A stretch of 64,000 nt of DNA, from positions 1-64,000 of the forward strand of contig NZ_JADEWN010000018.1 of assembly GCF_015207655.1 (NCBI RefSeq). Direction: 5' to 3'. Below the pieces are notes generated by a model. That model did no database searches, had not been told where the DNA came from, and was given only the letters and a program-made list of their open reading frames with translations. Made by a program: the position numbers and the translations under genes. This stretch comes from Gloeocapsopsis crepidinum LEGE 06123 (GTDB lineage: Bacteria > Cyanobacteriota > Cyanobacteriia > Cyanobacteriales > Chroococcidiopsidaceae). Of the stretch, positions 54,115 through 62,694 are shown piece after piece (within the stretch, counting starts at the first letter, position 1; each line of letters starts with the position of its first letter).

Positions 54115-54846
54115 CTAACGAATATCTTCATAAAACTGCTTTAAAAAAGACGCAGAAACACCAAAACCCCATAAAAAACCGATATAAACATAGATTGCAG
54201 TTGCTTTCAAAGAACCCCAACGCGCTACACGTCTATCCGAACTTTGCACAACACGATTCACTTGACGTAATCGTCCTTGCCGCACTAGCTTTAAGCATAA
54301 ATCTGCTTCTTCTAAGATAGGCAGCTGATTGTCAAAGCCACCACAAGTCCAAAACTCAGTGCGACGGCAAAACATGACTTGATCGCCAAAAAGTAATCTA
54401 AGTCCTTTAAAAAAAAGATGTGGTCGAAACAATAGAGGAGCGTAATAAGTTTTGAGATAGTTGTGTAGAGAAATTCCCCAACGTGTAGTCTGTGCTCCTA
54501 CCATTAAGGAAATAAAACCACCACCAGCAACAGTTGGATCTGCTAAAGTTTGCTCAACTACTGCGATAAAATCATCAGGAACTAAAGTATCGGCATGCAA
54601 AAAACACAGAATGTCTCCTGTAGATTCAGCTGCTCCCTGATTCATTTGTAACGATCGCCCTCGCCCTTGAGCATGAATAACTTTGATACCAGCTTGTTGT
54701 GCGATCGCCACTGTTTGATCTTCGCTTCCGCCATCGACAACTACAATTTCCCACGCAGGAGGTTCCAAGGAATTTAGATTACGGAGAGTACGCTCTAAAC
54801 AACTTCCTTCGTTTAAAGTAGGTATAACTATTGAGATACCAGGCAT
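54115..54846 (-). CDS. Glycosyltransferase, TIGR04283 family (GT-A fold)
   Basis: The protein of about 243 residues begins ISIVIPTLNEGSCLERTLRN, then EIVVVDGGSEDQTVAIAQQAG and GDILCFLHADTLVPDDF with the DxD-like motif HAD. GDQVMFCRRTEFWTCGGFD completes the GT2 pattern of this cyanobacteria-rich family. The donor and acceptor are unknown. A C-terminal hydrophobic region (YVYIGFLWGFGVSASFL) may attach it to the membrane. The M at residue 7 of the longer frame is preferred. Confidence 0.87.
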   Translation of the reverse strand: MPGISIVIPTLNEGSCLERTLRNLNSLEPPAWEIVVVDGGSEDQTVAIAQQAGIKVIHAQGRGRSLQMNQGAAESTGDILCFLHADTLVPDDFIAVVEQTLADPTVAGGGFISLMVGAQTTRWGISLHNYLKTYYAPLLFRPHLFFKGLRLLFGDQVMFCRRTEFWTCGGFDNQLPILEEADLCLKLVRQGRLRQVNRVVQSSDRRVARWGSLKATAIYVYIGFLWGFGVSASFLKQFYEDIR

Positions 54847-54894
54847 CGCAGTTGTAAGGATCAAAATGCGGGGCTTGAATATAGATAGTGATAG

Positions 54895-55209
54895 CTAAAC
54901 ACGAAACTGTTCTACTGCTTGTCTGTAATGGATTGGCAGCACAGACTCGACGTTTTCATGAGGACGAGCAATCACATGGTATGAGAGTAGTAACTCTTCT
55001 TCTGTATTAACTCGTTTTACCGAATCTACCCCTGCATTCACTGAGGTTTGCACTTCCGACACATCTCCTCTGACAATAATAGTATATCGAGCACTGCTTA
55101 CTTTTTCGTAACCTACCAAGGTTACACGAGCAGCTTTTACCATGGCATCTGCTACTGCTAAAGCAGGAGGAAGACCCTTAACTTCAACCATACCAACTGC
55201 TGCTGGCAT
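54895..55209 (-). CDS. ccmK: Carboxysome/BMC shell protein, CcmK type
   Basis: The 104-residue BMC-domain protein starts [20 protein letters not shown] and contains [20 protein letters not shown] and [11 protein letters not shown]. Hexamers of such proteins tile the carboxysome shell. The pore loop is K36-V-S-S-A-R41, where CcmK1/2 have KIGSGR and CcmK4 has RAGSAR as I recall. Residue 38 is Ser rather than Gly. It is a lone locus, not the main ccm operon, so it is a satellite shell paralogue. Confidence 0.9.
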   Translation of the reverse strand: MPAAVGMVEVKGLPPALAVADAMVKAARVTLVGYEKVSSARYTIIVRGDVSEVQTSVNAGVDSVKRVNTEEELLLSYHVIARPHENVESVLPIHYRQAVEQFRV

Positions 55210-55786
55210 CTTTTATCTCCTAAACTGAGCGAATCAATGACACTAATTGTAAGCAGCAAAATGTTAATATCCCAATTGCTGCTGCTGAATATACTGCCAG
55301 CACACGAAAAATAAGCTAGAGCGCTTCTAGCGTAACTGTTTTATGTCTTCTAGTAAAGAGTGTCTGATTGCCTTTATAAGCTCAACTATTCCCTATTTGC
55401 TACTGTAGTTGAGGAAATTTTAATATCAAGTACATTGAATTACTCATAGTAATTCAGGTCGAATAGCTGTCAAATTTCCTCTTTATATCTGAAATAATCT
55501 AGTTAATTTGTTAGTATTTTGTGCAAATAAATACTACTTTATAATAGATCTCCTACGCGAATACTTAAAATTGTCATGTTGAGCGTAGCGAAACATCTCC
55601 TGAGATGCTTCACTGCACGGAGCCTGCCCTCGAACGATAGTGAAGGGTTTCGTTCAGAATGACATCGATGATTTTTGATTCGCGCAGGAGGTCTAATGTA
55701 AATAATGCATTGTGAAATAGCTTGCTCTACAATTTTAAACAAGACTGTTTTTAACGTTTATTTTTAACTGACTTTAAGTAAACGAA
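55210..55786. other. 577-bp gap with a dispersed palindromic repeat
   Basis: The left part is the AT-rich ccmK promoter side. The 93-bp repeat at 55572-55664 sits in the middle. The short ORF on the minus strand at 55539-55742 is simply read through that repeat and is not credible. No RNA gene was seen. Confidence 0.5.
55572..55664. repeat. 93-bp imperfect palindromic repeat
   Basis: It opens TGTCATGTTGAGCGTAGCG and closes CGTTCAGAATGACA, with inverted stretches such as GCGAAACATCTCCTGAGATG inside. The TGTCAT...ATGACA ends and the GAGCGTAGCGAA sequence recall a short palindromic element found dispersed in many bacteria. It is GC-richer than its surroundings, which suggests it arrived by insertion. 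Confidence 0.65.
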
Positions 55787-56167
55787 TTAAATTGGTAATG
55801 TTTGTACAAGCGATTCAATAGGATAGCCAACTGCTTTCCAAGCAGCAACACCGCCTCGTATTTGTGATACATTCTGATATCCCACGGCTTGCAATTTTTG
55901 TGCTGCTAGTGCAGTTTCTTCATCAGTTTCGCCGTAAATATAAATATCCCGCGTCAGTTCTAAAGTAAATAGGGTACGGTCTGCTAAATCTGCTAGTGGT
56001 ATGGGAACTGCTCCTAAAATATGACTATAGTTATACTCACTGCGATCGCGTACATCGATGATTGTGAGCGCTGGATCTCCCCAATCTAACCTTGCTTTCA
56101 AGTCATAAACGAGTGAGTGGGCTTGTAAAGGTGGTGGAGTAGGAATAATTCCTAGAAATCTATGCAT
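55787..56167 (-). CDS. Rhodanese-like domain protein without the catalytic Cys
   Basis: The 126-residue protein has a rhodanese fold: LTIIDVRDRSEYNYSHILGA and the C-terminal QIRGGVAAWKAVGYPIE. The active-site loop should read VYC-x-x; here it is IYIYGETDEET, with Gly79 where the cysteine is expected. It is therefore probably not a sulfurtransferase and may act as a binding or regulatory domain. It is monocistronic. Many cyanobacterial rhodanese-like proteins are similar but keep the cysteine. Confidence 0.82.
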   Translation of the reverse strand: MHRFLGIIPTPPPLQAHSLVYDLKARLDWGDPALTIIDVRDRSEYNYSHILGAVPIPLADLADRTLFTLELTRDIYIYGETDEETALAAQKLQAVGYQNVSQIRGGVAAWKAVGYPIESLVQTLPI

Positions 56168-56369
56168 AGATTTATCATTTTTGATCCCTTCTCTTGAAAT
56201 GTAACAACTATTTTTACAATTCGCAATTTCTTGGATAAATAATGATTTGAGTATTTAAAAAATAGAAAACTTCATCTATCTTAAGAGTGATTTTTATGTA
56301 TAAATGTAGAAAAAAAGTGCTAGAAATATTAATTTCTAGCACACTCAAAATTGAAGTAAACAAAACAAA

Positions 56370-56795
56370 TTAATGCGAACGAGGAGTCGTCAAAATATCC
56401 CAAGCAGCTTTAGCAGCATCTGCTAAGCGATCGCCCAAGTCTGCAACTTCTTTGACAACTGATTGCCAGTTCTTCTCAGCTTCTTTCTGAATCAAAGAAA
56501 AAGAGTATTCAATGCGATCGCGCTCGATAAGTTGATTACCTTCAATCGTTTCTCGTGCTCGGCGTACGGCATTAAGATATGCTTCACGAGTGAGTGTCCC
56601 TGCTGATTGCGCTTCTACTTGAGCGCGTTTTTTAAGGGCGTCTATTAAAGCTTTCGTTTCATGTTTGAGATCGTCACTTTCCCCAGCCATTTCAGTTTCT
56701 ACAAGTTCGTTGGTTTGGGGACTTATTTCGTTGGTTGATTGCGGAATAATTTGAACTTCTACAGAAGTATCAGGGTTATTGGGTTCAGAAGTCAT
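56370..56795 (-). CDS. Hypothetical acidic/helical protein
   Basis: The 141-residue soluble protein has an acidic, polar N-terminal third (to about residue 45). Long helices follow: DLKHETKALIDALKKRAQVE, NAVRRARETIEGNQLIERDR and VVKEVADLGDRLADAAKAAW. The helix pattern suggests a coiled coil or bundle. I recognise no family. It is a single-gene unit on the minus strand upstream of the rhodanese gene. No function is suggested. Confidence 0.6.
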   Translation of the reverse strand: MTSEPNNPDTSVEVQIIPQSTNEISPQTNELVETEMAGESDDLKHETKALIDALKKRAQVEAQSAGTLTREAYLNAVRRARETIEGNQLIERDRIEYSFSLIQKEAEKNWQSVVKEVADLGDRLADAAKAAWDILTTPRSH

Positions 56796-56844
56796 AGTTA
56801 TCTCTCCTAGTTTTAAAGCTGACTAAATAACATAGAAGCTTTGA

Positions 56845-57729
56845 TTATCGCCCAAAAGAAAATTTAGATGGCGATTGAGGAAGTTCTTGTTCTAATTTCA
56901 ATAACTGTTGAACTCGCGCTTGTGTTGGTGGGTGACTAGAAAATAAGTTGCCTAGAAACTGACTAGAGATAGAGTTGACAATTAACAGCGGCTCAAAGGC
57001 TGGATTAGCATTGATGGGTAACTGACGTGCTGTACTTTCCAAGCGTTGCAAAGCACGAGCTAATGCTCTTGGATTTTGCGTAATTCTAGCAGCTCCCGCG
57101 TCTGCCCCAAACTCTCGCGTGCGTGAGATAGCTAATTGAATGATAGTTGCCGCCATTGGCGCTAAAAAAATTGTTAGAAGTAAGCCTAAAGGATTTGCCC
57201 CACGATTGCCATCGCGTGAAGCAGGAAACCATAAGCTGTAGCTGACGATTTGTGCCAACATCGCAATTGCACCACCAAGTGTAGCTGCCACAGCTTGAGT
57301 TAGGGTATCGCGATTAGCAATATGAGTCAGCTCATGAGCAATGACGCCTTCAAGTTCATCTTCAGGTAATGTCTGTAAAATGCCTTCTGTAACTGCTACT
57401 GCAGCATGTTCAGGATCGCGTCCCGTCGCAAAAGCATTCGCAGCAGGGCTGGGGACAATATAGATTCCTGGCATCAGCAAGTTAGCGCGATCGCATAAGC
57501 GTTGTACCATCCGATGCAAATCTGGTGCTTGATTAAAGCTTACTGGTTGTGCGCGGTATGCTGCCAAAGCAATTTTATCTGATTGATACCATGATACTAA
57601 GTTTGTCACTGCTGCTAAGGTTATACCAATAACGACACCACCCAGCCCGCCAATGACCCAGTAGCTAATTGCAATCAGTAAACCGCTCAGCAAACCTAAG
57701 AGCGCAACGGTTCTCAATTGATTTTTCAT
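56845..57729 (-). CDS. htpX: M48-family zinc metalloprotease HtpX
   Basis: The 294-residue membrane protease has N-terminal helices (residues 5-45), and the zinc motif H132-ELT-H136 in VIAHELTHIANRD. Two more hydrophobic segments and SRTREFGADAGAARITQNP, with the third ligand Glu, follow. HtpX degrades misfolded membrane proteins together with FtsH. The sequence ends soon after SHPPTQARVQQLLKLEQ, typical for the family. It is transcribed alone. Confidence 0.93.
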   Translation of the reverse strand: MKNQLRTVALLGLLSGLLIAISYWVIGGLGGVVIGITLAAVTNLVSWYQSDKIALAAYRAQPVSFNQAPDLHRMVQRLCDRANLLMPGIYIVPSPAANAFATGRDPEHAAVAVTEGILQTLPEDELEGVIAHELTHIANRDTLTQAVAATLGGAIAMLAQIVSYSLWFPASRDGNRGANPLGLLLTIFLAPMAATIIQLAISRTREFGADAGAARITQNPRALARALQRLESTARQLPINANPAFEPLLIVNSISSQFLGNLFSSHPPTQARVQQLLKLEQELPQSPSKFSFGR

Positions 57730-58108
57730 ATCATTGATCCTAACAATGCTGATTTTTGTAACAATTCGCGTTTAGTTACAGCATTCCTTAAGTTGCACTT
57801 TGATTGTATCGACCTAAACTCAGATTCTTGGGGAAGAAAATGCTAATAACTAGGTACGGTTTTGCCTACTAATCAAGTGTGAATTTGATCAATAGTCTAG
57901 CGACTGAACTAGAGTTATGAGCTAAAGCAAAACTATCTATGTAGATAGATGGAATTTTGATTCGTTGCCAGGAAGTGCTAAAAGAGAGATGATTACTACT
58001 GCGATCAGTATGAGTAAAAAAAGCTTATGCTGATCATCTGAAATTTAGTCATATTACATAGACTAAAAGCAGCCATTTTTTGCACTTTCTGGTTCAGGAC
58101 GGTAGGCT
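57730..58108. other. Divergent region between htpX and mgtE
   Basis: The 379 bases likely hold both promoters. A small inverted repeat CTATCTA-tg-TAGATAG lies near 57931. I looked for a magnesium-sensing leader and recognised none. No ORF was seen. Confidence 0.35.
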
Positions 58109-59509
58109 TTGACTGAAACTAACAACTTCTCCTCATCATTTCAGGATGTTTCGCGCAAAGAACTGCGAGAGTTAGTGCGTAATCAACTGCGATCGCTCCT
58201 CGAACGAGGGGATTTGCAGGGAGCCAAGGCGATTTTAGAACCAGTACAACCTGCAGATATTGCTGAAGCAATTGAAGGGTTGCCAGAAGCAATGCAAGCT
58301 CTGGCATTTCGCTTGCTATCTAAAGGTGAAGCGATCGAAGTGTATGAATACCTTGACACGAGTGTTCAGGAAGCACTGATTGTAGAGTTTAAAAGTCAAG
58401 ACGTTCTAGATATTGTTGATAAAATGTCACCCGACGACCGAGCGCGGTTGTTTGATGAATTACCAGCAAAGTTTGTGACTCGGCTTCTAGAGCAACTAAG
58501 TCCCGCTGAGCGTCAAGCTACAGCTCAGTTACTCGGTTATGAAGCGGGTACGGCTGGGCGAATCATGACACCTGAGTTGATTTCTTTGAAAGAAGATTTT
58601 ACGGCAACTCAAGCATTAGAGCGAATTCGTCGCCTAGCAAATGCAACAGAGACAATTTACTACTTATATGTTACAGACGCGGCAAGACGTCTGACAGGTA
58701 TTTTATCTCTCCGCGAGTTAGTAACAGCTCAACCACAGCAAAGAATTGGCGAAATCATGACTCGCGAGGTGGTATTTGTTTATACTGATGCCGATCAAGA
58801 AGAAGTGGCTCGGTTGATTCAACGCTATGACTTTTTGGCTGTCCCTGTCGTGGATCGCGAACAACGTCTTGTTGGGATTGTAACGGTCGATGACATAATT
58901 GATATTTTAGAGCAAGAAACCACTGAAGATATTTACACTTTGGGCGGTGGTGTCCAATCTGGAGGAGACAACTATTTTCAAACTGATTTAATTACAGTTG
59001 CACGCAAGCGCGTTGTTTGGTTATTTGTGCTGCTATTAACAAATACTGTTACAGGGACAATCATTAAATCTGAAGAAGAAATTTTACAGAAAGTAGTCAC
59101 TCTTGCTGCTTTTATTCCTCTATTGACTGGTACTGGCGGTAATGTCGGGGCACAGTCATCAACCGTCGTCATTCGAGGAATGAATACTGATGAGATTAAC
59201 GCGCTAGGTCCTTTTCATGTAGTATGGCGCGAAGCGATCGCTGGAGCTTTGTTAGGCTCGATGCTAGGTAGTATAGCAACGATCTGGAGTTACTTTTTGC
59301 AAGGAAGTTGGTCAGTAGCGATCGCTGTCGGACTAAGTTTAGTATCAATTTCTATTTTGGCTTCAGTATCTGGTTCGGCACTACCATTTTTGTTTCGTTC
59401 ACTGCGTTTAGACCCAGCTTTAATGTCTGCACCCTTTATTACAACAGCAGTTGACGTGCTGGGCGTACTCATCTACTTTAACTTAGCAAAAGCAATCTTG
59501 CGGCTATAG
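58109..59509 (+). CDS. mgtE: Magnesium transporter MgtE
   Basis: The 466-residue protein has the N domain (RNQLRSLLERGDLQGAKAIL), then a CBS pair around AGRIMTPELISLKEDFTATQ and GEIMTREVVFVYTDADQEE. Five membrane helices follow, with the pore-like PLLTGTGGNVGAQSSTVVIR. CBS domains sense Mg and gate the pore. The start is a TTG, since no ATG fits the family start. It converges on a small gene 10 bases away. Confidence 0.94.
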   Translation: MTETNNFSSSFQDVSRKELRELVRNQLRSLLERGDLQGAKAILEPVQPADIAEAIEGLPEAMQALAFRLLSKGEAIEVYEYLDTSVQEALIVEFKSQDVLDIVDKMSPDDRARLFDELPAKFVTRLLEQLSPAERQATAQLLGYEAGTAGRIMTPELISLKEDFTATQALERIRRLANATETIYYLYVTDAARRLTGILSLRELVTAQPQQRIGEIMTREVVFVYTDADQEEVARLIQRYDFLAVPVVDREQRLVGIVTVDDIIDILEQETTEDIYTLGGGVQSGGDNYFQTDLITVARKRVVWLFVLLLTNTVTGTIIKSEEEILQKVVTLAAFIPLLTGTGGNVGAQSSTVVIRGMNTDEINALGPFHVVWREAIAGALLGSMLGSIATIWSYFLQGSWSVAIAVGLSLVSISILASVSGSALPFLFRSLRLDPALMSAPFITTAVDVLGVLIYFNLAKAILRL

Positions 59510-59519
59510 TGGCAATTGC

Positions 59520-59774
59520 TTACAACTCAGAAGGCGTGTCAGGTGCAACAACTTCACCTCCTAACTGTAGTGGCATTTCTTGTTCGTCAATCAATTCACT
59601 CAGTTCTTTTACTTGTAAGTTCATTTGCTCGCAGGCTACTTTAAGTTCTTTAGCAAATGCATTCACATCTCCACCATAGCCACATTGATAAGCCGCAGTT
59701 TCGATTCCTTGCTTAGCATTGGCTCTGGCACAGTCTACTAAATCGGTGCCTTGCAATGGTGTATTTGATGGCAT
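59520..59774 (-). CDS. Small hypothetical protein
   Basis: The 84-residue protein begins MPSNTPLQGTDLVDCARANA, then GIETAAYQCGYGGDVNAFAK and CEQMNLQVKELSELIDEQEM. Three cysteines occur in the first two thirds. It looks cytoplasmic and helical. I believe relatives occur in cyanobacteria, but I cannot name a family. It is close to mgtE's end on the opposite strand and could be read through from either side. Confidence 0.6.
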   Translation of the reverse strand: MPSNTPLQGTDLVDCARANAKQGIETAAYQCGYGGDVNAFAKELKVACEQMNLQVKELSELIDEQEMPLQLGGEVVAPDTPSEL

Positions 59775-59877
59775 AACTTACTTGTCGTTACTTACTCAAT
59801 GATTGATAGAGTAGCAATTGAATGTACTAGAGACATCCTTCTTGTGGAAGAAGCACTCAGGAAGGAGAAATCAGCGC

Positions 59878-61074
59878 TCATTCTTCAGCACCATTATTTT
59901 GTTGCCAATACTTCCAGGCACTATATGCTAAAGTGACAACACCAGTCACGATCGCTTTTTCGTCTACTTCAAATTGTGGGTGGTGTAGTGGATGATTAAT
60001 CTTTCTATCTGGGTAGCCCACCCCTAAACGAAACATGACTCCTGGAGCTTTTTCGAGATAAACTGAAAAATCTTCTGCACCCAAAGATGGTTCAGGTAAA
60101 ATTTGGACGCGATCGCTTCCCCAAGCTTCTTCTGCTGCAATCTGCAACAGTTGTGCTAGGGATAAATCATTATTCACTCCAGGAACTCCAAGATTGTACT
60201 TCACCTCACACCGCGCGCCATAGCCTTGGCAAACATTAGCAACCATTTGCGAAATCCAATTTGGTAGTTTCGCGCGAGTTTCTGGGTGCAGCGATCGCAC
60301 TGTTCCTAATAACTTAACTTGATCGGCAATCACATTCGGCGCTCTACCACCGTGAATTTGACCGATTGTTAATACGATCGGATGTAGGGGGTTTTGTGTG
60401 CGACTAATAGCTTGTTGTAATGTTGTAATCACTTGAGAAGCAATCCAAATTGCATCAATTGCTTCGTGAGGTCGTGCGCCGTGTCCTGATTCTCCAATAA
60501 TAATAATTTCTAACTCATCGGCAGCAGCAGTCAATGCTCCGTAGCGCACTCCAATAGAACCTGCAGGAATTGAAGGAAAAACATGAAGCGAAAAAACTGC
60601 TGAAACGTTTTCCATAACTCCGTCAGCAACCATCCAGCTAGCACCTTGGGCAATTTCTTCTGCTGGCTGAAACAAAAACCTGACATTTCCTGGCAAGTGT
60701 TCAGCAATTCGTGACAAAACCATTGCTGTGCCTAGTCCTACTGTTGTGTGGACGTCATGACCGCACGCATGCATGATTCCTGGTGTTCGAGAAGCATACT
60801 CTAACCCAGTTCGTTCCTGAATTGGTAAAGCATCCATGTCAGCACGGATTGCTAACAATCGAGAGTCACAACCTCCTCCTTGCACCTCTCCAATAACGCC
60901 TGTTCTTCCTACCCCTTCTCTGACATGAATTCCACAGGATGATAGGACTCCTGCAACAAAAGCAGCCGTTTGATACTCTTGACCACTTAATTCTGGATGA
61001 ATGTGAATATGGCGGCGAATTTCAATCAGGCGCGGTGCTAGTTCAGTTGCTATCTCTTTTATCTGGGTGAGCAT
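59878..61074 (-). CDS. M20-family amidohydrolase (peptidase M20D)
   Basis: The 398-residue enzyme shows RLIEIRRHIHIHPELSGQEY at the start. The metal site follows in AIRADMDALPIQERTGLEYA, then MHACGHDVHTTVGLGTAMVL and FLFQPAEEIAQGASWMVADG. HPLHHPQFEVDEKAI closes the fold. It hydrolyses N-acyl amino acids or related amides (hippurate or indole-acetyl-amino-acid types). The physiological substrate is unknown. All metal ligands appear present. Confidence 0.92.
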   Translation of the reverse strand: MLTQIKEIATELAPRLIEIRRHIHIHPELSGQEYQTAAFVAGVLSSCGIHVREGVGRTGVIGEVQGGGCDSRLLAIRADMDALPIQERTGLEYASRTPGIMHACGHDVHTTVGLGTAMVLSRIAEHLPGNVRFLFQPAEEIAQGASWMVADGVMENVSAVFSLHVFPSIPAGSIGVRYGALTAAADELEIIIIGESGHGARPHEAIDAIWIASQVITTLQQAISRTQNPLHPIVLTIGQIHGGRAPNVIADQVKLLGTVRSLHPETRAKLPNWISQMVANVCQGYGARCEVKYNLGVPGVNNDLSLAQLLQIAAEEAWGSDRVQILPEPSLGAEDFSVYLEKAPGVMFRLGVGYPDRKINHPLHHPQFEVDEKAIVTGVVTLAYSAWKYWQQNNGAEE

Positions 61075-61270
61075 TGATGCAATAATTTGTAGTTACCTAC
61101 TCCCCTATGATAAAGAATAGTTTAAGTCATAAATTATTTGTGAGTAACTTCAGTTATCGATAAACAAGCTACTTTGCCGTATTCCCCGTTTTCAGTAATT
61201 GTGTAGTCCTTCTATACCGAAATAGTACTATTGCTTGATTATGCTGCACAGTAAATTAGATAAGTTTTAT

Positions 61271-61738
61271 TTATGAATTATTAAACTGAGGGCAGTAGTG
61301 CTTAGTTGCTAAAGTAGCAATGACAGAAGAATTAATATTATCAACTTTGTTCGTAACGCCTTGTGTTTGGTACATCTTGATATCTTCTAGTAAAAGACCT
61401 GCTTCTAGTTCGTTACAAACGCTTTTTGCTTGCATGATATTAGACTCTGGGGATTTTTGGACGCTGGCTAACAATTTATCTCGAACATCCGGATAGCCCA
61501 TAATAGTACGCTTGTAATCTGCAAGGAAAGCTTGGTCGCTTTCTGCCGCATTTGTTGCTTTTGCTAAGTGGATAGATCTGTCTAATTGACAGATTGATGC
61601 AGATAAATCGATTACTTGACCTGATTTAGTAGTTATATAACAAACGTAGTCAGCATCTTGAGCAAGTGTTGCTGTAGAAAACCCTGGTATAAACGAGACA
61701 GCGGTAATTAAGATTGCGCCCAGACGTAAATTTTTCAT
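61271..61738 (-). CDS. Secreted hypothetical protein, Cys-containing
   Basis: The 155-residue protein has a signal peptide (GAILITAVSFIPGFSTATLA, cleavage near AQDA). Cysteines lie in ADYVCYITT, ASICQLD, KSVCNELEAG and KHYCPQF, probably two disulphides. The C-terminal half reads VCNELEAGLLLEDIKMYQTQ. It could be a small periplasmic domain protein, but no family is certain. It lies 149 bases downstream of the pentapeptide-repeat gene, past a perfect palindrome. Confidence 0.65.
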   Translation of the reverse strand: MKNLRLGAILITAVSFIPGFSTATLAQDADYVCYITTKSGQVIDLSASICQLDRSIHLAKATNAAESDQAFLADYKRTIMGYPDVRDKLLASVQKSPESNIMQAKSVCNELEAGLLLEDIKMYQTQGVTNKVDNINSSVIATLATKHYCPQFNNS

Positions 61739-61851
61739 TGCGTCACCAAGTATGTTCTTCTCTAATTAATCCCAAACTTGGCAACGCAATAACAGAAATC
61801 AAAAATTACTACTGAATTATTGTTAAAGTTAGTTTACTATTTTATTTACGA

Positions 61852-61877
61852 CAACATCAGTATATATACTGATGTTG
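61852..61877. terminator. Perfect 26-bp palindrome after the pentapeptide gene
   Basis: CAACATCAG-TATATATA-CTGATGTTG is a perfect palindrome just 3' of the pentapeptide gene on the minus strand. It is AT-rich at the centre and not followed by a strong T-run, so it may be an operator for the next gene rather than a terminator. Confidence 0.45.
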
Positions 61878-61886
61878 CAATACAAT

Positions 61887-62366
61887 TTACCAGTAACGAC
61901 GATTGGGTGTCACGACTCCATTAGGCATTGTTGTCAATCTAAACTTCGCTCCTCGGAAGTTAGTAACCAACATTCTTGCACCACGAAAGTTAGCTCCCTC
62001 TAAGTTAGCAGCAATGAAACCTGCAAATGTCAAGTTTGTGTTTTCTAAGTTTGCGGTTCTGAGATTAACTCCTGTTAAAGTGGCACTTGTCAAATCAGCA
62101 CCACGTAAATCTGCTACGTCTAAGTTTGCACCACTTAAATCAGCACGCGAGAGGTTGCTTTGAGATAAATTTGCGCGAATCAAGTTAGCTTCTCGGAGAT
62201 TAGCGCCACTTAAATTCAGTTGATTGAGCGGTGCATCACTGAGGTCACATCGAGGACATGCTCTAGTTTGCTTTAATTGCTCTAAGTCTTGAGGACTATA
62301 TGCATATGCTGAAGCCACGAACCATACAGGAGCTAACATGACAACGGAAAGAAGAGTGAGTTTCAT
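61887..62366 (-). CDS. Secreted pentapeptide-repeat protein
   Basis: The 159-residue protein has a signal peptide ([18 protein letters not shown]). A motif [11 protein letters not shown] is followed by about 17 A(D/N)LxX repeats from residue 48 to 140, for example [20 protein letters not shown]. These form a right-handed quadrilateral beta-helix. The lumen or periplasm is the likely location. Such proteins are abundant in cyanobacteria with few known functions. The CPRC pair before the helix recurs in relatives. Confidence 0.85.
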   Translation of the reverse strand: MKLTLLSVVMLAPVWFVASAYAYSPQDLEQLKQTRACPRCDLSDAPLNQLNLSGANLREANLIRANLSQSNLSRADLSGANLDVADLRGADLTSATLTGVNLRTANLENTNLTFAGFIAANLEGANFRGARMLVTNFRGAKFRLTTMPNGVVTPNRRYW

Positions 62367-62694
62367 TGCGTAACTAACTGAATTACTAATTAAGTGTAAT
62401 CTAGGAGGCTGTGTTAAATTTATAGCTTAAACTCTGAGACGCTAAGCCAAAAAATGTGTTCCACTACATCAAATCTTTAAGTTTGATATTTGGTAGTGTT
62501 AACTATTCCACTAGGAAGTAGCTAATCTTAATTCAGAGAAAAATAAGGTAAAGTTCAGTATAGTTAAGAACAACTTTTTGATTGTTTTTCTTGATACTTT
62601 GATAAAAAGTTGTATAACTAGCACTAAACAAATATGGCTCAGCTACAAGTAATTTATTTAACTTTTTCTTAAAGCTTGAGATGCCAAAATCACT
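62367..62694. other. Intergenic region with a hairpin
   Basis: The 328 bases include a possible hairpin at 62462-62498 (CACTAC...GTAGTG with an inner CAAA...TTTG pair). It lies between the kinase 3' end and the pentapeptide gene. No ORF or tRNA was seen. Confidence 0.4.

Noticed and set aside
55539-55742. Minus-strand 67-codon ORF
   Set aside because: It runs through the 93-bp palindromic repeat and has no protein-like features.
57730-58108. Magnesium riboswitch before mgtE
   Set aside because: No M-box-like conserved core or terminator/antiterminator pair could be recognised.
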